A stretch of DNA of 63,444 nt from RUG11462 sp045539315 (GCA_045539315.1 JAZQFC010000001.1:1-63444), one strand, 5' to 3'. Numbered from the stretch's first letter, positions 49,330 to 58,973 are shown. The notes: generated from the letters alone by a model not told the origin. Numbers and translations: made by a program.

Positions 49330-51798
49330 TTATGAAAGAACATCAATAAACATCCATTTTAATCTTCTTGCTACTGTGAGTTTTGAAACGCAGTCGAAAC
49401 AGAATTCATCATAGAAATCTAAAACCAAATCTGCATTTTCACTTGTGATAGGAAGTTTTGAGAACATTGATTTTTCGTAAATCTCAAAAATTTCATCTAC
49501 ATTAAACTCTTGCTCATTCAAACTCTCAAAATTTGTCTTTGCGATTTGTTTGAACTCATCATAAGTGAATGTTTTTTCGATATCAACGCCCATAAATTTA
49601 AGCATTTTTATAATTAATTCAAAACCTAAAACTATTTGTGCGCGATAATCTGTGCTTTCAAATATATTTCTGCGTTTTTTAAGAATACTTGCTCTTCTTA
49701 CAAACAAAGCGACTACACAAGCAACCAAAAGCAACAAAATCGAACCTAATACTATTAATATAATTAACAATACATTTGGTTTTTTCTCTTCTTGTTCCTC
49801 TTCTTCAACCTGTTCCTCTTCTTCGGCTTCGATAACTTCTTCGCTTTCGCCTTCTACAACAGGTTTTTGGTTTTGAGGCTCATCGTTTTCTTCTTTGTTG
49901 TTTGAAAAATCGTCTTTAGCCTTGTCTTCATTAGTTTGCATTAACGCTTCAAAACTATCGGCATAAAAACCGGTTGTTACTTCAACAGGTATCCAACCAT
50001 AAATATCATCAAAAAACTCTATCCACGCGTGATGATTTGCGTCTGTCAATTCAAGTGTTTTATACTGGTCGTTGCCGGCTGCTTTTTCAATTTCAACATC
50101 TGCAATTCTATAACCCTCAACATACCTTGTAGGCACACCGAGCGCACGAAGAATTACTGCGGCGCTGGTTGCGAAGTGTGGCGAATAGCCTGTGCCACTA
50201 TCAAACAAAAACTGCGTTGCAAAATCTTCGCCTGCATTTATGCTTTTTGCATAGTTAGAATATTTTGTGTTATCACTCAAAAACTTTCTTACATTATCAA
50301 TAGTTTTATAAACCGTGTCGCCTTGCAACTCATAACTTAAGTTTACAATTTCATCAACGCCCTCGCCAGGCAAACCGATATAGTTGCCATAAACAAAGTC
50401 ACGATATTTTTGCCATTGGTTTTTAAAACTATCCGACTGATACTCGGCGGTATAAATCACACCCATATAATCAGAAAGTCTATAATAAGTTTTATAAGTA
50501 TATTCGTCTTTATAATCAGGAATTGCTGAAAAATCTTGATAACCACTAATTGAAAGCGATGATACAACACCATTTGGCGAATAAATATAATCTTTTTCTC
50601 TACGAAGTTCGCTTATTTTAAACTCTGCGAGTTTAACATTTCTTTCTTCATAGTTTGTATAAAGCAAATCGCCGGTAAGTGTTGACAAATAAATATCCAT
50701 ATCATCAAGATATTTATAAACACCATCAATTGTTTTGTAAGTAGTATCATCAAACTGCGACCATTTATCGCCCTCGTAAACACTACCAACATAACCTTTT
50801 AAATAAATGCTCTCTTTGGTGTTTGGCATTTGAATAGTAAGATAATGCCTGTCTTGTGGTTTTCTGTCGCCAAGAACGGTTAAATCGCCCTCTTTCAAAG
50901 ACGCGTCATGGTCAAAACCTGTTACAAGGTCATAAATATTCAAAGCCGACCTTTTGATGTTTTTACGAAGATTATCAACTGCTTCGCTTTTTGAATAACC
51001 ACTACCCACTAAAACATTAGTAGTCAAAGTGAAAATAAGAAAAACTGCAACCGCCATTGTTAAAGCGCTACCGCCAAAACGCGAATTCTTTTTCTCATAA
51101 ACAAACTCGCGACTTGTTTTTGACTTGTCAGCGTTTTTATTTCTTACCGTGTTTTTCTGACGGTTTGAAATATGTATAACAAGCATTGCCGCCCACGAAG
51201 CCATAAGCGCGGAAAACGGAAGTCTATCTGCAACACAAGCAAAGGTTGCGCCAACACAAAACAGCGGAAATGTTGCTAAAAACGCGCCGATAAACTGGGT
51301 TTTGCCAACTACAAAGAATGACACGAGCGATGTTATAAACACCGAAATCATTGCCATACAATAAGTAGTGTTTAACAAATAACTGTCGTCCCAAGGGACA
51401 AGTTCATCAGGCACTGTCCAATACATTGCCTCACACGCTGACTGCACACCGCTATCATAAAGCGCTTTAAAACCTGTTACAACAGGGTCTAGCATAAAAA
51501 GCCCTGCCACAAGCGCAATGCCAAGCGAAATCAAAAGTGTGAGATAATGCTTACTTGTTGCTTTATAAACAATGCTAAACACAACTGAAGCGATAAGAAT
51601 TACAACAAAAGTTATCCATTCAATGTGTTTGAAATTCATCATTGATGAAAAAGTGAAAATGCCTCCAGCCGAAAGCCCTAAAACTATTAAAAGTCTTGTT
51701 AAAAAATTCAAAACAGAATTTAAAACTTTTGAATTTTTCGAGGTGGACTCATCAACAAGAGTAAGATTAATGCCAGAATTAACAATCTTTTTACTCAT
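49330..51798 (-). CDS. TgpA-like transglutaminase-fold membrane protein, catalytic Cys replaced
   Basis: The 822-residue protein has about six N-terminal membrane helices (about 30-215), a further helix near 248, an extracellular region and a transglutaminase-like core (about 490-620). An acidic Glu-rich linker, one membrane helix (about 685-708) and a C-terminal cytoplasmic DUF4129-like part follow. In the core, the usual G-Y-C-x-H-F-A is GYSPHFA with Ser539 where the nucleophilic Cys should be. The His is present (HHAW, His590) and the third residue is Glu in VEVT. It may therefore lack classical activity. It is the third gene of a MoxR-DUF58-transglutaminase operon, a widespread set of unclear, possibly envelope-linked, function. 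Confidence 0.85.
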   Translation of the reverse strand: MSKKIVNSGINLTLVDESTSKNSKVLNSVLNFLTRLLIVLGLSAGGIFTFSSMMNFKHIEWITFVVILIASVVFSIVYKATSKHYLTLLISLGIALVAGLFMLDPVVTGFKALYDSGVQSACEAMYWTVPDELVPWDDSYLLNTTYCMAMISVFITSLVSFFVVGKTQFIGAFLATFPLFCVGATFACVADRLPFSALMASWAAMLVIHISNRQKNTVRNKNADKSKTSREFVYEKKNSRFGGSALTMAVAVFLIFTLTTNVLVGSGYSKSEAVDNLRKNIKRSALNIYDLVTGFDHDASLKEGDLTVLGDRKPQDRHYLTIQMPNTKESIYLKGYVGSVYEGDKWSQFDDTTYKTIDGVYKYLDDMDIYLSTLTGDLLYTNYEERNVKLAEFKISELRREKDYIYSPNGVVSSLSISGYQDFSAIPDYKDEYTYKTYYRLSDYMGVIYTAEYQSDSFKNQWQKYRDFVYGNYIGLPGEGVDEIVNLSYELQGDTVYKTIDNVRKFLSDNTKYSNYAKSINAGEDFATQFLFDSGTGYSPHFATSAAVILRALGVPTRYVEGYRIADVEIEKAAGNDQYKTLELTDANHHAWIEFFDDIYGWIPVEVTTGFYADSFEALMQTNEDKAKDDFSNNKEENDEPQNQKPVVEGESEEVIEAEEEEQVEEEEQEEKKPNVLLIILIVLGSILLLLVACVVALFVRRASILKKRRNIFESTDYRAQIVLGFELIIKMLKFMGVDIEKTFTYDEFKQIAKTNFESLNEQEFNVDEIFEIYEKSMFSKLPITSENADLVLDFYDEFCFDCVSKLTVARRLKWMFIDVLS

Positions 51799-51813
51799 AT
51801 TTTCGCCACCTTT

Positions 51814-52992
51814 CTAAAACTTAATATGATACAAGCATTTTTCTTCTGCGCCGGGGATAACAGGGATAAACTTTGTGTTATCCATTGCAGGAATTTCGCT
51901 TCGCTCATATTCTACGCAAACAACACTTAAAAGTGACAACGAAATATCAAAGCCTGCAAAAATAGTTTCAGCATCTTTAGCAGGGTTTGAAGTAATTGTG
52001 ATAATGTGAGAATACTTTTGTTTTAAAAAGAAATCACATTTTTCAAACATTGGCTCATCAACAAAAATAGTATCAGAAAAAATTCTGCCCAATGTAATAT
52101 AAACATCTGATTCGCTTTTGATTTTAGTTTTCACAAACACGCTTGTGCGCGCATTATACCAACCAACATAATGCTCAATGTTTTTTCTTGCAAAACTTAA
52201 TGAAACAGAAGCATATGTTTTAAGCAAAGAATCTATCAAACCAAGACTTTCATCAGTTGTATCTTTTGCCTTTAAATCAAGATAAATAAACACATTATCG
52301 CTGACAGGCAAAGAATATTCTTTAACCATAAATGTATCGGTTTTAGAAGAAAGTTTCCAATGTATTTTATTAAGTTTATCGCCCTCAACATATTCGCGAA
52401 TATCAAAAATTTCTGAAGGGTCGTCGCCCGCTTTTACATTAGAAAACTTATCCGCCTCGCCAACAAACCAGTTGTTAGGACGAATATGGCTTGAAACCGA
52501 AACAGTTTGCGGATAAAGTGGTACAATTCTTTTAATATTAAGTTTTTTAGAAAGTCTAAACATTGAGAAAAAGTCATAAAATGACGCTTTTTCCAAAGTA
52601 AATTCAATATTGCCTATATGCTCTGAATTTAACTCATATGTAAAAACTTTTTGCGAAAACGGCACCGAATTTATAACAAATCTGGCTTTATATTCTGTGT
52701 TTAAAAACAAATTTTTACAACCACTTGAAAGCCTAATATGAGTAACAGGGAAAGGCGAGTTGTTTTTAACTTTTATAAGAATTTTAACAGGGTTTTCTAA
52801 ATCTGCTTTTTCATCGTTTACTTCAACTTCTATCTTTGTGAAAACAAACGCAAGAAAATGAATAATAAACAACAAAACAGGAATAGCAAGAACTGTTATT
52901 AAAACTATTAAAGCAATTAAATCGCTATAAAACACAAAAAATGCGCCGGTGCCGATTGCTACTGCTAAATAAATTAACCAACTAATTATCAT
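51814..52992 (-). CDS. DUF58 domain protein
   Basis: The 392-residue protein has two N-terminal membrane helices (about 2-20 and 25-52), a beta-rich middle (about 55-170) and the DUF58 signature EYVEGDKLNKIHWKLSSKTDTFMVKEY (about 208-234). The following region resembles a vWA-like fold (NVFIYLDLKAKDTTDESLGLIDSLLKTYASVS). DUF58 proteins accompany MoxR ATPases and may be the substrate or adaptor of that chaperone-like ATPase. The gene is 15 nt before the transglutaminase gene and 28 nt after moxR. Confidence 0.9.
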   Translation of the reverse strand: MIISWLIYLAVAIGTGAFFVFYSDLIALIVLITVLAIPVLLFIIHFLAFVFTKIEVEVNDEKADLENPVKILIKVKNNSPFPVTHIRLSSGCKNLFLNTEYKARFVINSVPFSQKVFTYELNSEHIGNIEFTLEKASFYDFFSMFRLSKKLNIKRIVPLYPQTVSVSSHIRPNNWFVGEADKFSNVKAGDDPSEIFDIREYVEGDKLNKIHWKLSSKTDTFMVKEYSLPVSDNVFIYLDLKAKDTTDESLGLIDSLLKTYASVSLSFARKNIEHYVGWYNARTSVFVKTKIKSESDVYITLGRIFSDTIFVDEPMFEKCDFFLKQKYSHIITITSNPAKDAETIFAGFDISLSLLSVVCVEYERSEIPAMDNTKFIPVIPGAEEKCLYHIKF

Positions 52993-53020
52993 TTAACTTG
53001 ACACCTTGTTTATTTAAAAT

Positions 53021-53977
53021 TTAGTTTATGCCAGGGCATTTAACTTGAGTGAGAATTGTTTTTAAAATTGAATTTGCAGTAAGACCTGCAATTTTTGCTT
53101 TTGCTGAAACTGCAACTCTATGCTCTGCGGCATCAATAAAGATACTTGTAACATCATCAGGCACAACATAATCTCTAGCCTGCATAAAAGCGTGAGCGCG
53201 AGCGAGTTTTGCAATTGCAACTGCGCCACGAGGGCTGATACCTAAAGACAACATATCATTAGTTCTTGTTGCATCGCAAAGCGCAACTATGTAATTAAAG
53301 ATTTTATCATCTGTGTAAACTTCTTCAACTGCGCGTTTCATAGCGATAATATCTTCGCCAGACGCTACTGCGCAAACAGATTTTAATGGGTCTTTACCTT
53401 GCTTGCCTTTCAAAATGTTTACCTCGTGCATTTGTGAAGGATAGCCCATTGAAAGACGAACTGCAAATCTATCAAGTTGTGATTCAGGAAGCATTTGAGT
53501 ACCAACATAACCGATAGGGTTTTGAGTTGCAATAACAGTAAAAGGTTGTGGAATTTCGTGAGTAACACCATCTACTGTGATGTTGCCTTCTTCCATAATT
53601 TCAAGCAAAGCACTTTGAGTTTTTGAAGATGTACGGTTGATTTCATCTGCCAAAAACAAATTACAAAGCGCAGCGCCAGGTTTATAAATAAACGAGTCTG
53701 TTTTCTTATCATAAACAGTAAAACCTGTAACATCAGTTGGCAAAACATCAGGTGTGAATTGCAAACGTTGATAATTAAGGCTTGTTGCTTTTGATAAAGC
53801 GAGCGCTAGTGTTGTTTTACCAACGCCCGGAATATCTTCAAGCAAAATATGACCGCCAGAGATAACAACTGTTAAAATCTTGTCAACAATTTCATCTTTA
53901 CCCAAAACGGCTTTTGAAATTTCTTGTTTTACTAGTCTTACTTTTTCAAGTAATGCTTGGTTTTTATCGTTTTCCAT
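53021..53977 (-). CDS. MoxR-family AAA+ ATPase
   Basis: The 318-residue AAA+ ATPase has Walker A GVGKTT (51-56), preceded by GGHILLEDIP, and Walker B LFLADEINRTSSKTQSALLEIMEEG with sensor ATQNPIGYVGTQMLPESQLDRF. The C-terminal lid has VVPDDVTSIFIDAAEHRV. Cytoplasmic. MoxR ATPases help assemble or activate partner complexes; the partners here are the DUF58 and transglutaminase-fold membrane proteins encoded just after it. First gene of the operon. Confidence 0.93.
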   Translation of the reverse strand: MENDKNQALLEKVRLVKQEISKAVLGKDEIVDKILTVVISGGHILLEDIPGVGKTTLALALSKATSLNYQRLQFTPDVLPTDVTGFTVYDKKTDSFIYKPGAALCNLFLADEINRTSSKTQSALLEIMEEGNITVDGVTHEIPQPFTVIATQNPIGYVGTQMLPESQLDRFAVRLSMGYPSQMHEVNILKGKQGKDPLKSVCAVASGEDIIAMKRAVEEVYTDDKIFNYIVALCDATRTNDMLSLGISPRGAVAIAKLARAHAFMQARDYVVPDDVTSIFIDAAEHRVAVSAKAKIAGLTANSILKTILTQVKCPGIN

Positions 53978-54022
53978 TTTAATTCTCCTTAAGTTTAAAA
54001 TTAATCATATTAAATCTATTAT

Positions 54023-54051
54023 ATAATATCACACCGAATTAAATAAATCAA
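54023..54051 (-). promoter_or_regulatory. Promoter of the moxR operon
   Basis: On the minus strand TTGATT (54046-54051), 17 nt, TATTAT (54023-54028) with TGA before the -10. Confidence 0.65.
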
Positions 54052-54074
54052 TATAAATTAATATAAACTTTTTA

Positions 54075-55391
54075 TTAAATTGCGAGTGTACCGCCTTCGG
54101 TATGAACAATGATAAAAATGCTTTGCTCTGACAGGTCTTTATCATCTATATAAACCAAAACATCGCCGCCATCTGACGACTTTGTGTGAAACTCATAGCA
54201 ATAATGCTCATTGTTTGCGTCATCGGTTACAACTGCCTTGTTTACGCTCTTTATACTTAACTCTTTGCCGATTTTTTCACTCGCTTTAGACTGTGTGTGC
54301 ATATACTCATATTTTTCTCGTTTATGATGATTCATAATAAAGCCTCTCGCTTCAATAGACACCACAGTGCCATCGGACAAATCAACGCCGACTTTTATCA
54401 AATCAGAATAGTAAGTGATACCATCTTCAAACACAGCAAAATTAATGGTTATAACATTTTCGCTAATGATATAATAACTCTCTTTAAAATCAAGACCGTA
54501 TATCTTTTTAAGGGTGTTTTTTGCGATAGAAATGCACTCATTTTTGGACACTTTTGCGACGTCATCTTCGGAGCCCTTGTTCATATAAAGGCAGTAACCA
54601 CCCTTTTTTGTGATAGCGCAAACGGTTTCGTCATCTTCAAAAATATAACTTTCGGTGTTTGACTCCTCATCGCAACAATATTCTAAATCTTCATCACAAA
54701 GTTTTGAAGCGATTCTTTTCGCTTCATCTTTTGAAATTTCAGGTTTATTTTCAAGAAGTTTTGCGCGAGATTTTAAAACGTGGTCTGAAAAAGGACCATC
54801 ATAAATCAAAGTAGGCACGCCTGCCGCTATCTCGGCAATATCTTCAGTTGAAGCCGAAAACTCGGTTTTTTCTTCAAGATTTTTCATAATATTATCAACA
54901 TCTTGATTCAACATCTCGCCATCTTCAAACTGCATTGCGGTGTTTGAAATTTCAGTTGAAAGCGTATCGCTAAATTCAATTAATTTTTTGAGTTGAGATT
55001 TATTTTTATCAATTTGCTCGGTATTTGATATTGCAACCGCCCTTGAAAAATCGCCTGTTGTTGCTAAAAATTTATAAATATTCTCGCTGTTTTGTTGACT
55101 TATAGGCAGTCTTTCAAGACACTCTTTTGCGGCGGCGGTGTTTTTATAAATATCAGAAGAAATTGCGCTTAACATAGCCGGTGTTGATGAATACAACTGC
55201 TTTTTTAAATCAAAATTTATCTCTTGCAAAAGCGCAGAAAACTCTGAAAGCGACTGTTTATAACCTAGACCAATTCTTGATTTTAGATTATTCTTTTCAA
55301 CATTTATTTTTAGCGCAAACCCACCAAGCACCAAACAAAATGCGCTTAAAAAACTTATTATTTTTACAAAAATTCGCTTATTTATTTTCAC
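54075..55391 (-). CDS. ypeB: YpeB-like spore germination/cortex protein
   Basis: The 438-residue protein has an N-terminal membrane anchor (about 10-27) and a helical region rich in Ser/Lys/Glu (about 35-190). The YpeB hallmark LIYDGPFSDH follows (about 195-204), and then repeated PepSY-like domains (about 215-430), including ISKDEAKRIASKL and NECISIAKNTLKKIYG. In Bacillus YpeB holds and protects the cortex-lytic enzyme SleB in the spore. Here no sleB is adjacent, although in bacilli the two form an operon. It is the strongest sign that this organism sporulates. A sporulation sigma promoter could not be placed with confidence. Confidence 0.88.
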   Translation of the reverse strand: MKINKRIFVKIISFLSAFCLVLGGFALKINVEKNNLKSRIGLGYKQSLSEFSALLQEINFDLKKQLYSSTPAMLSAISSDIYKNTAAAKECLERLPISQQNSENIYKFLATTGDFSRAVAISNTEQIDKNKSQLKKLIEFSDTLSTEISNTAMQFEDGEMLNQDVDNIMKNLEEKTEFSASTEDIAEIAAGVPTLIYDGPFSDHVLKSRAKLLENKPEISKDEAKRIASKLCDEDLEYCCDEESNTESYIFEDDETVCAITKKGGYCLYMNKGSEDDVAKVSKNECISIAKNTLKKIYGLDFKESYYIISENVITINFAVFEDGITYYSDLIKVGVDLSDGTVVSIEARGFIMNHHKREKYEYMHTQSKASEKIGKELSIKSVNKAVVTDDANNEHYCYEFHTKSSDGGDVLVYIDDKDLSEQSIFIIVHTEGGTLAI

Positions 55392-55461
55392 AAAAAATGC
55401 CCCTTTTTCAAATATTCATTAAATATTTTTTCTCAAAAATTTCAAACTATGCGTATTTTTA

Positions 55462-55490
55462 TTGTAAATTAAAGTAATATCTGTTATAAT
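55462..55490 (+). promoter_or_regulatory. Promoter of the DUF1015 gene
   Basis: TTGTAA (55462-55467), 17 nt, TATAAT (55485-55490) with TGT before the -10. Confidence 0.72.
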
Positions 55491-55524
55491 GTAAAATATA
55501 TTTCTTGAAAGGACTCGTAATTTA

Positions 55525-56721
55525 ATGGCTTATTTTGAAAAAACTGACATACTTTTACCACAAAATATCACTGATAATTGGGCGGTAATTGCCTGCGACC
55601 AGTTTACCTCTGATAACTCTTATTGGGAAAGAGTTAAACAAGCAGTTGGCGATGATAAATCTACTTTTAATATGATTTTGCCTGAAATTTATTTAGAGGA
55701 TAACGCAAAAGAGCGAATCGAAAAAATCAACGCTACTATGCAAAAATATCTTGATGACGGTGTTTTTAAAGAGTATAAAAACAGTATGATTTTTGTATCC
55801 AGAAAACAAAGCGATGGGCTTTTGTTAGACGGAATTATCGGCGCTGTTAATCTTGATGATTATGATTATAAAAAGAATTCAAAATCATTGGTGCGCGCAA
55901 GTGAGCAAACAGTTGTTGAACGCATTCCACCAAGGGTTGAAATTCGTAAAGACGCGCCACTTGAATTTCCTCATATTTTATTGCTTATTGATGACCCTGC
56001 TTTTGAAATTATTGAGCCACTTTTTAATAAAAAACAGGAAATGACCAAACTTTATGACCTAAAGTTAATGGAAAACGGTGGTGAGGTTGAGGGTTATTTG
56101 ATAAACGATGATGACGCTGACAACATTCAACACTTGCTTGAAAAACTTGTTGAAAACTCTGATGATAAACTTCTTTTTGCGGTGGGTGACGGCAACCATT
56201 CTTTAGCAACTGCAAAAACTTGCGCAGACGCTACTGATAATGAATTAAGCAAAACTGCTATGGTTGAAATTGTTAATATTCATTCGCCTGCAATTAATTT
56301 TGAGCCGATTTACAGAGTGCTTTTTAATTGCGATACAAAAAAGGTTTTAAACGATTTTATCAAAGACAACGGTGGCGAATACGACGGCGATGACGCGCAA
56401 GAATTCACAGTTGTTTCAAATAATTTTGAAACCAAAATCGGCTTGAAACCAACTGCAAAATTGCCTGTTGGCACATTGCAAACATACCTTGATAAATACC
56501 TTAAAAAGCATAGTGAAATTAAAATTGACTATATTCACGGCGAAGGCGCAGTTAAAGACCTTTGCAAGAGTGAGAATACCATCGGCTTTTTGTTTGAGGG
56601 TATGAAAAAAGACGAATTGTTTGAAGCAATTCGTCAGGACGGCTCACTACCACGCAAAACTTTTTCAATGGGCCACGCCGAAGATAAAAGATATTACATC
56701 GAAGGCAGAAAAATAAAGTAA
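55525..56721 (+). CDS. DUF1015 family protein
   Basis: The 398-residue protein matches the DUF1015 layout: an N-terminal DNWAVIACDQFTSDNSYWERV, the mid-protein FAVGDGNHSLATAKTC with a Gly-Asp-Gly-Asn-His motif, and a C-terminal GSLPRKTFSMGHAEDKRYYIEGRKI. It is cytoplasmic. Its biochemical role is not established to my knowledge; the family is common in Clostridia and often encoded near serine or amino acid metabolism genes. The start has AAAGGAC about 11 nt upstream. The next gene is separated by two repeat fragments. Confidence 0.85.
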   Translation: MAYFEKTDILLPQNITDNWAVIACDQFTSDNSYWERVKQAVGDDKSTFNMILPEIYLEDNAKERIEKINATMQKYLDDGVFKEYKNSMIFVSRKQSDGLLLDGIIGAVNLDDYDYKKNSKSLVRASEQTVVERIPPRVEIRKDAPLEFPHILLLIDDPAFEIIEPLFNKKQEMTKLYDLKLMENGGEVEGYLINDDDADNIQHLLEKLVENSDDKLLFAVGDGNHSLATAKTCADATDNELSKTAMVEIVNIHSPAINFEPIYRVLFNCDTKKVLNDFIKDNGGEYDGDDAQEFTVVSNNFETKIGLKPTAKLPVGTLQTYLDKYLKKHSEIKIDYIHGEGAVKDLCKSENTIGFLFEGMKKDELFEAIRQDGSLPRKTFSMGHAEDKRYYIEGRKIK

Positions 56722-56740
56722 AATATTTGTCTAAACGCAC

Positions 56741-56824
56741 GTGAAGAATCTTAAGATGGTTGCGCCTGCTCACCATGACACGATTTTAGATTTTTGTAGG
56801 GGTGGGGCTCTGCTCCACCCGTTA
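56741..56824. repeat. Two fragments of dispersed repeats
   Basis: 56741-56780 (GTGAAGAATCTTAAGATGG...CACCATGACA) is a shortened form of the 9859-9929 element. 56796-56822 (GTAGGGGTGGGGCTCTGCTC...) is the left unit of the GTAGGG family, with one change in the hairpin arm. Confidence 0.75.
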
Positions 56825-56861
56825 AAAACATTTATTAAAATTTATAGCAAAGGAGAACAAA

Positions 56862-58043
56862 ATGATTAAAAAAATTATTAAAGAATTATACCATATAATA
56901 ACATTGAAAATATTGTTCCCATTGCAATATAAAAGATTTTCAAAAAAACCAATTGTAAAAAACAAGGCAGTTTTTATTGAGGCAAATCTCTCGCAATTAA
57001 CAAACAGTTTAAGTCTGGTTTATAAAAATCTTCAAGAAAAAGGCTTTGATTTGCACACTTGTTTTTTAAAAGAGGCTTATGTTGGCAAAGCGCAGTATAT
57101 CAAAAATGCATTAACTTGCTTAAAAACCATTGCAGACGCTGAATTTATTTTCTTGTGCGAAGGCTCTAGGTTAATAAGTTGCTTAAACATTAGAAAAGAA
57201 ACTGTTGTTGCACAAACATGGCATGGTTGTGGCGCATTTAAAAAGTTTGGCTTTAGCACAATAGGCTTTTTATTTGGTGCTAGTAAAAGAGAAAGCGAAA
57301 AATATTCTTATTATAAAAACTTTGATGTTGTTACTGTTTCTGGCGATGAGGTTATCTGGGCATATAACGAAGCAATGAATTTTCCTGAAAATTCCGAAGT
57401 TGTAAAGGCTTTGGGAGTAAGTCGTACTGATGTGTTTTTTGAAAAAGACTTTTTACAAAAAGCAAAAACCAAAGTTTTTAACACTACAAAAATTGATGAA
57501 AATAAAAAAATAATACTTTATGCGCCAACTTTCCGTGGTAATGTTGGTAGCGCAAAAGCGCCTGATATGTTAGATGTTGCAAGTATGAAAAAAGCGCTTG
57601 GCGATGAATATGTTTTGCTTATAAAGCACCACCCTGTTATTAAAAACAGACCTAAAATTCCACCAGAATTGCAAGATTTTGCGATAGATGTGACTAAAAA
57701 TCTTTCAATTGAGCATCTTATTGCAACGAGCGATATTTGTATATCTGATTATTCTTCGCTTGTTTTTGAATACTCATTATTCGAGCGACCTATGATTTTT
57801 TATGCTTATGATTTTGATGAATATTCTGACTGGCGCGGTTTTTATTATGATTACGATGAATTAACACCAGGTCCGGTTGTGAAAACCACCGAAGAAATTA
57901 TAGAATATATTAAAAACATTGAACAGTCTTTTGACAAACAGAAAGTTATAGATTTTAAAAATAAATTTATGAATGCCTGCGATGGAAAAGCCACTCAAAG
58001 GCTGATAGATTTTGTTTTGAATTATAAACAAGCAAACAACTAG
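56862..58043 (+). CDS. CDP-glycerol:glycerophosphotransferase-family protein (TagB/TagF-like)
   Basis: The 393-residue protein is a GT-B-like glycerophosphotransferase: VAQTWHGCGAFKKFG, then IILYAPTFRGNVG, VLLIKHHPVIKN, DICISDYSSLVFEYSLFERPMIFYAYDFDEY and RGFYYDYDELTPGPVV. These are the TagF motifs, including the catalytic-region His and Asp-Tyr-Ser-Ser. It should transfer glycerol phosphate or a related polyol phosphate for teichoic acid or a surface polymer at the inner membrane face. It is shorter than full TagF (about 740), closer to TagB. The N-terminus is basic. AAAGGAG lies upstream. Confidence 0.9.
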   Translation: MIKKIIKELYHIITLKILFPLQYKRFSKKPIVKNKAVFIEANLSQLTNSLSLVYKNLQEKGFDLHTCFLKEAYVGKAQYIKNALTCLKTIADAEFIFLCEGSRLISCLNIRKETVVAQTWHGCGAFKKFGFSTIGFLFGASKRESEKYSYYKNFDVVTVSGDEVIWAYNEAMNFPENSEVVKALGVSRTDVFFEKDFLQKAKTKVFNTTKIDENKKIILYAPTFRGNVGSAKAPDMLDVASMKKALGDEYVLLIKHHPVIKNRPKIPPELQDFAIDVTKNLSIEHLIATSDICISDYSSLVFEYSLFERPMIFYAYDFDEYSDWRGFYYDYDELTPGPVVKTTEEIIEYIKNIEQSFDKQKVIDFKNKFMNACDGKATQRLIDFVLNYKQANN

Positions 58044-58059
58044 ACTTTTGGAGAAAATA

Positions 58060-58911
58060 ATGCTTGATGTAAATGAATATGCTTACTTTGCGCTTTGCAA
58101 TGATATTTTTGGAAAAAGCGCTGTTACAACCGAAGAAATAATTGAACTGACTCATTTGTTTTATGACAGGGATATTTCTGCGCTGGAAAACACCCCTTTA
58201 TATGAATTGGTTGATTTAATTAAAGACAAAAACCTTGCCGAAAGGGTTTATTCTGCTTTTAAGAAACCTATTGGCGAGTATTACAAAAAAATTAAAGAAA
58301 ATAATATTTTTGCTATTCCTATAACAAATGAATTTTACCCAAAAGGTGTTAAAAACAAGTTAAAAAATAATTCACCTGCTTTTTTCTATGCTTTTGGCGA
58401 CTTTTCTTTGCTTTTTAACAAATTAGTAGCAGTTACAGGAGCGAGAAATATAGATGAAAAAGGCAAAAAGTTTGCTATCGACATTGGCCAGACCATTGTT
58501 TATGAAAAAAGCGTTTTAGCAAGTGGCGGCGCTCGTGGTTGCGACTACATTGCAACTAAATCTGCTATTGAAAATGGTGGGTGCGCTATTTGGTTTTTGG
58601 CAATGCCTTTTCAAGAAGTTTGCAAAAACAAAGAAGTTATGCACTGGGTTGAAAAAAATAAACTGCTTTTATTATGGGACTTTTACCCTTTTAGCGATTT
58701 TCAAGGCAAAATTGCGCTTCGAAGAAATCGCTATATCTATGCGGCAGGCGAAACATCTTTTGTTTGCCAATGCGATTCTAAATTTTCAGGCACTTTTTCA
58801 GGCGCTATTCACTCCCTTAAAAACAGATATAGCGAACTGTTTGTGTATGATAATGACTCGCCTGCAACTCGTGAACTTATTAAAAACGGCGCTATCGCTA
58901 TTTTAGATTAA
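58060..58911 (+). CDS. DprA/Smf-like Rossmann-fold protein, divergent
   Basis: The 283-residue protein has a helical N-terminal part (about 1-80) and a DprA-type Rossmann domain: KLVAVTGARNIDEKGKKFAIDIGQTIV, SVLASGGARGCDYIATKSAI (compare SGLARGID), GCAIWFLAMPF, LLLWDFYPFSDFQGKIALRRNRYIYA. DprA loads RecA on incoming single-stranded DNA, but this sequence is diverged in key places and lacks the C-terminal winged helix. It may instead be another member of the SLOG superfamily. The ATG at 58060 has TTGGAGAA; a TTG at 58048 is in frame. It follows the glycerophosphotransferase by 16 nt. Confidence 0.7.
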   Translation: MLDVNEYAYFALCNDIFGKSAVTTEEIIELTHLFYDRDISALENTPLYELVDLIKDKNLAERVYSAFKKPIGEYYKKIKENNIFAIPITNEFYPKGVKNKLKNNSPAFFYAFGDFSLLFNKLVAVTGARNIDEKGKKFAIDIGQTIVYEKSVLASGGARGCDYIATKSAIENGGCAIWFLAMPFQEVCKNKEVMHWVEKNKLLLLWDFYPFSDFQGKIALRRNRYIYAAGETSFVCQCDSKFSGTFSGAIHSLKNRYSELFVYDNDSPATRELIKNGAIAILD

Positions 58912-58926
58912 TGAATTTTTTAAAAT

Positions 58927-58960
58927 AAAAAAGGATTAAGGCAAATGCCTTAATCCTTTT
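58927..58960. terminator. Bidirectional terminator, DprA-like / putP
   Basis: AAAAAGGATTAAGGCA / TGCCTTAATCCTTTT between convergent genes. Confidence 0.88.
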
Positions 58961-58973
58961 AATTTGTTTTCTT

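Noticed and set aside
58060..58911. Calling the gene true dprA
   Set aside because: The Rossmann motif is diverged and the C-terminal winged helix is missing, so only a family-level call is justified.
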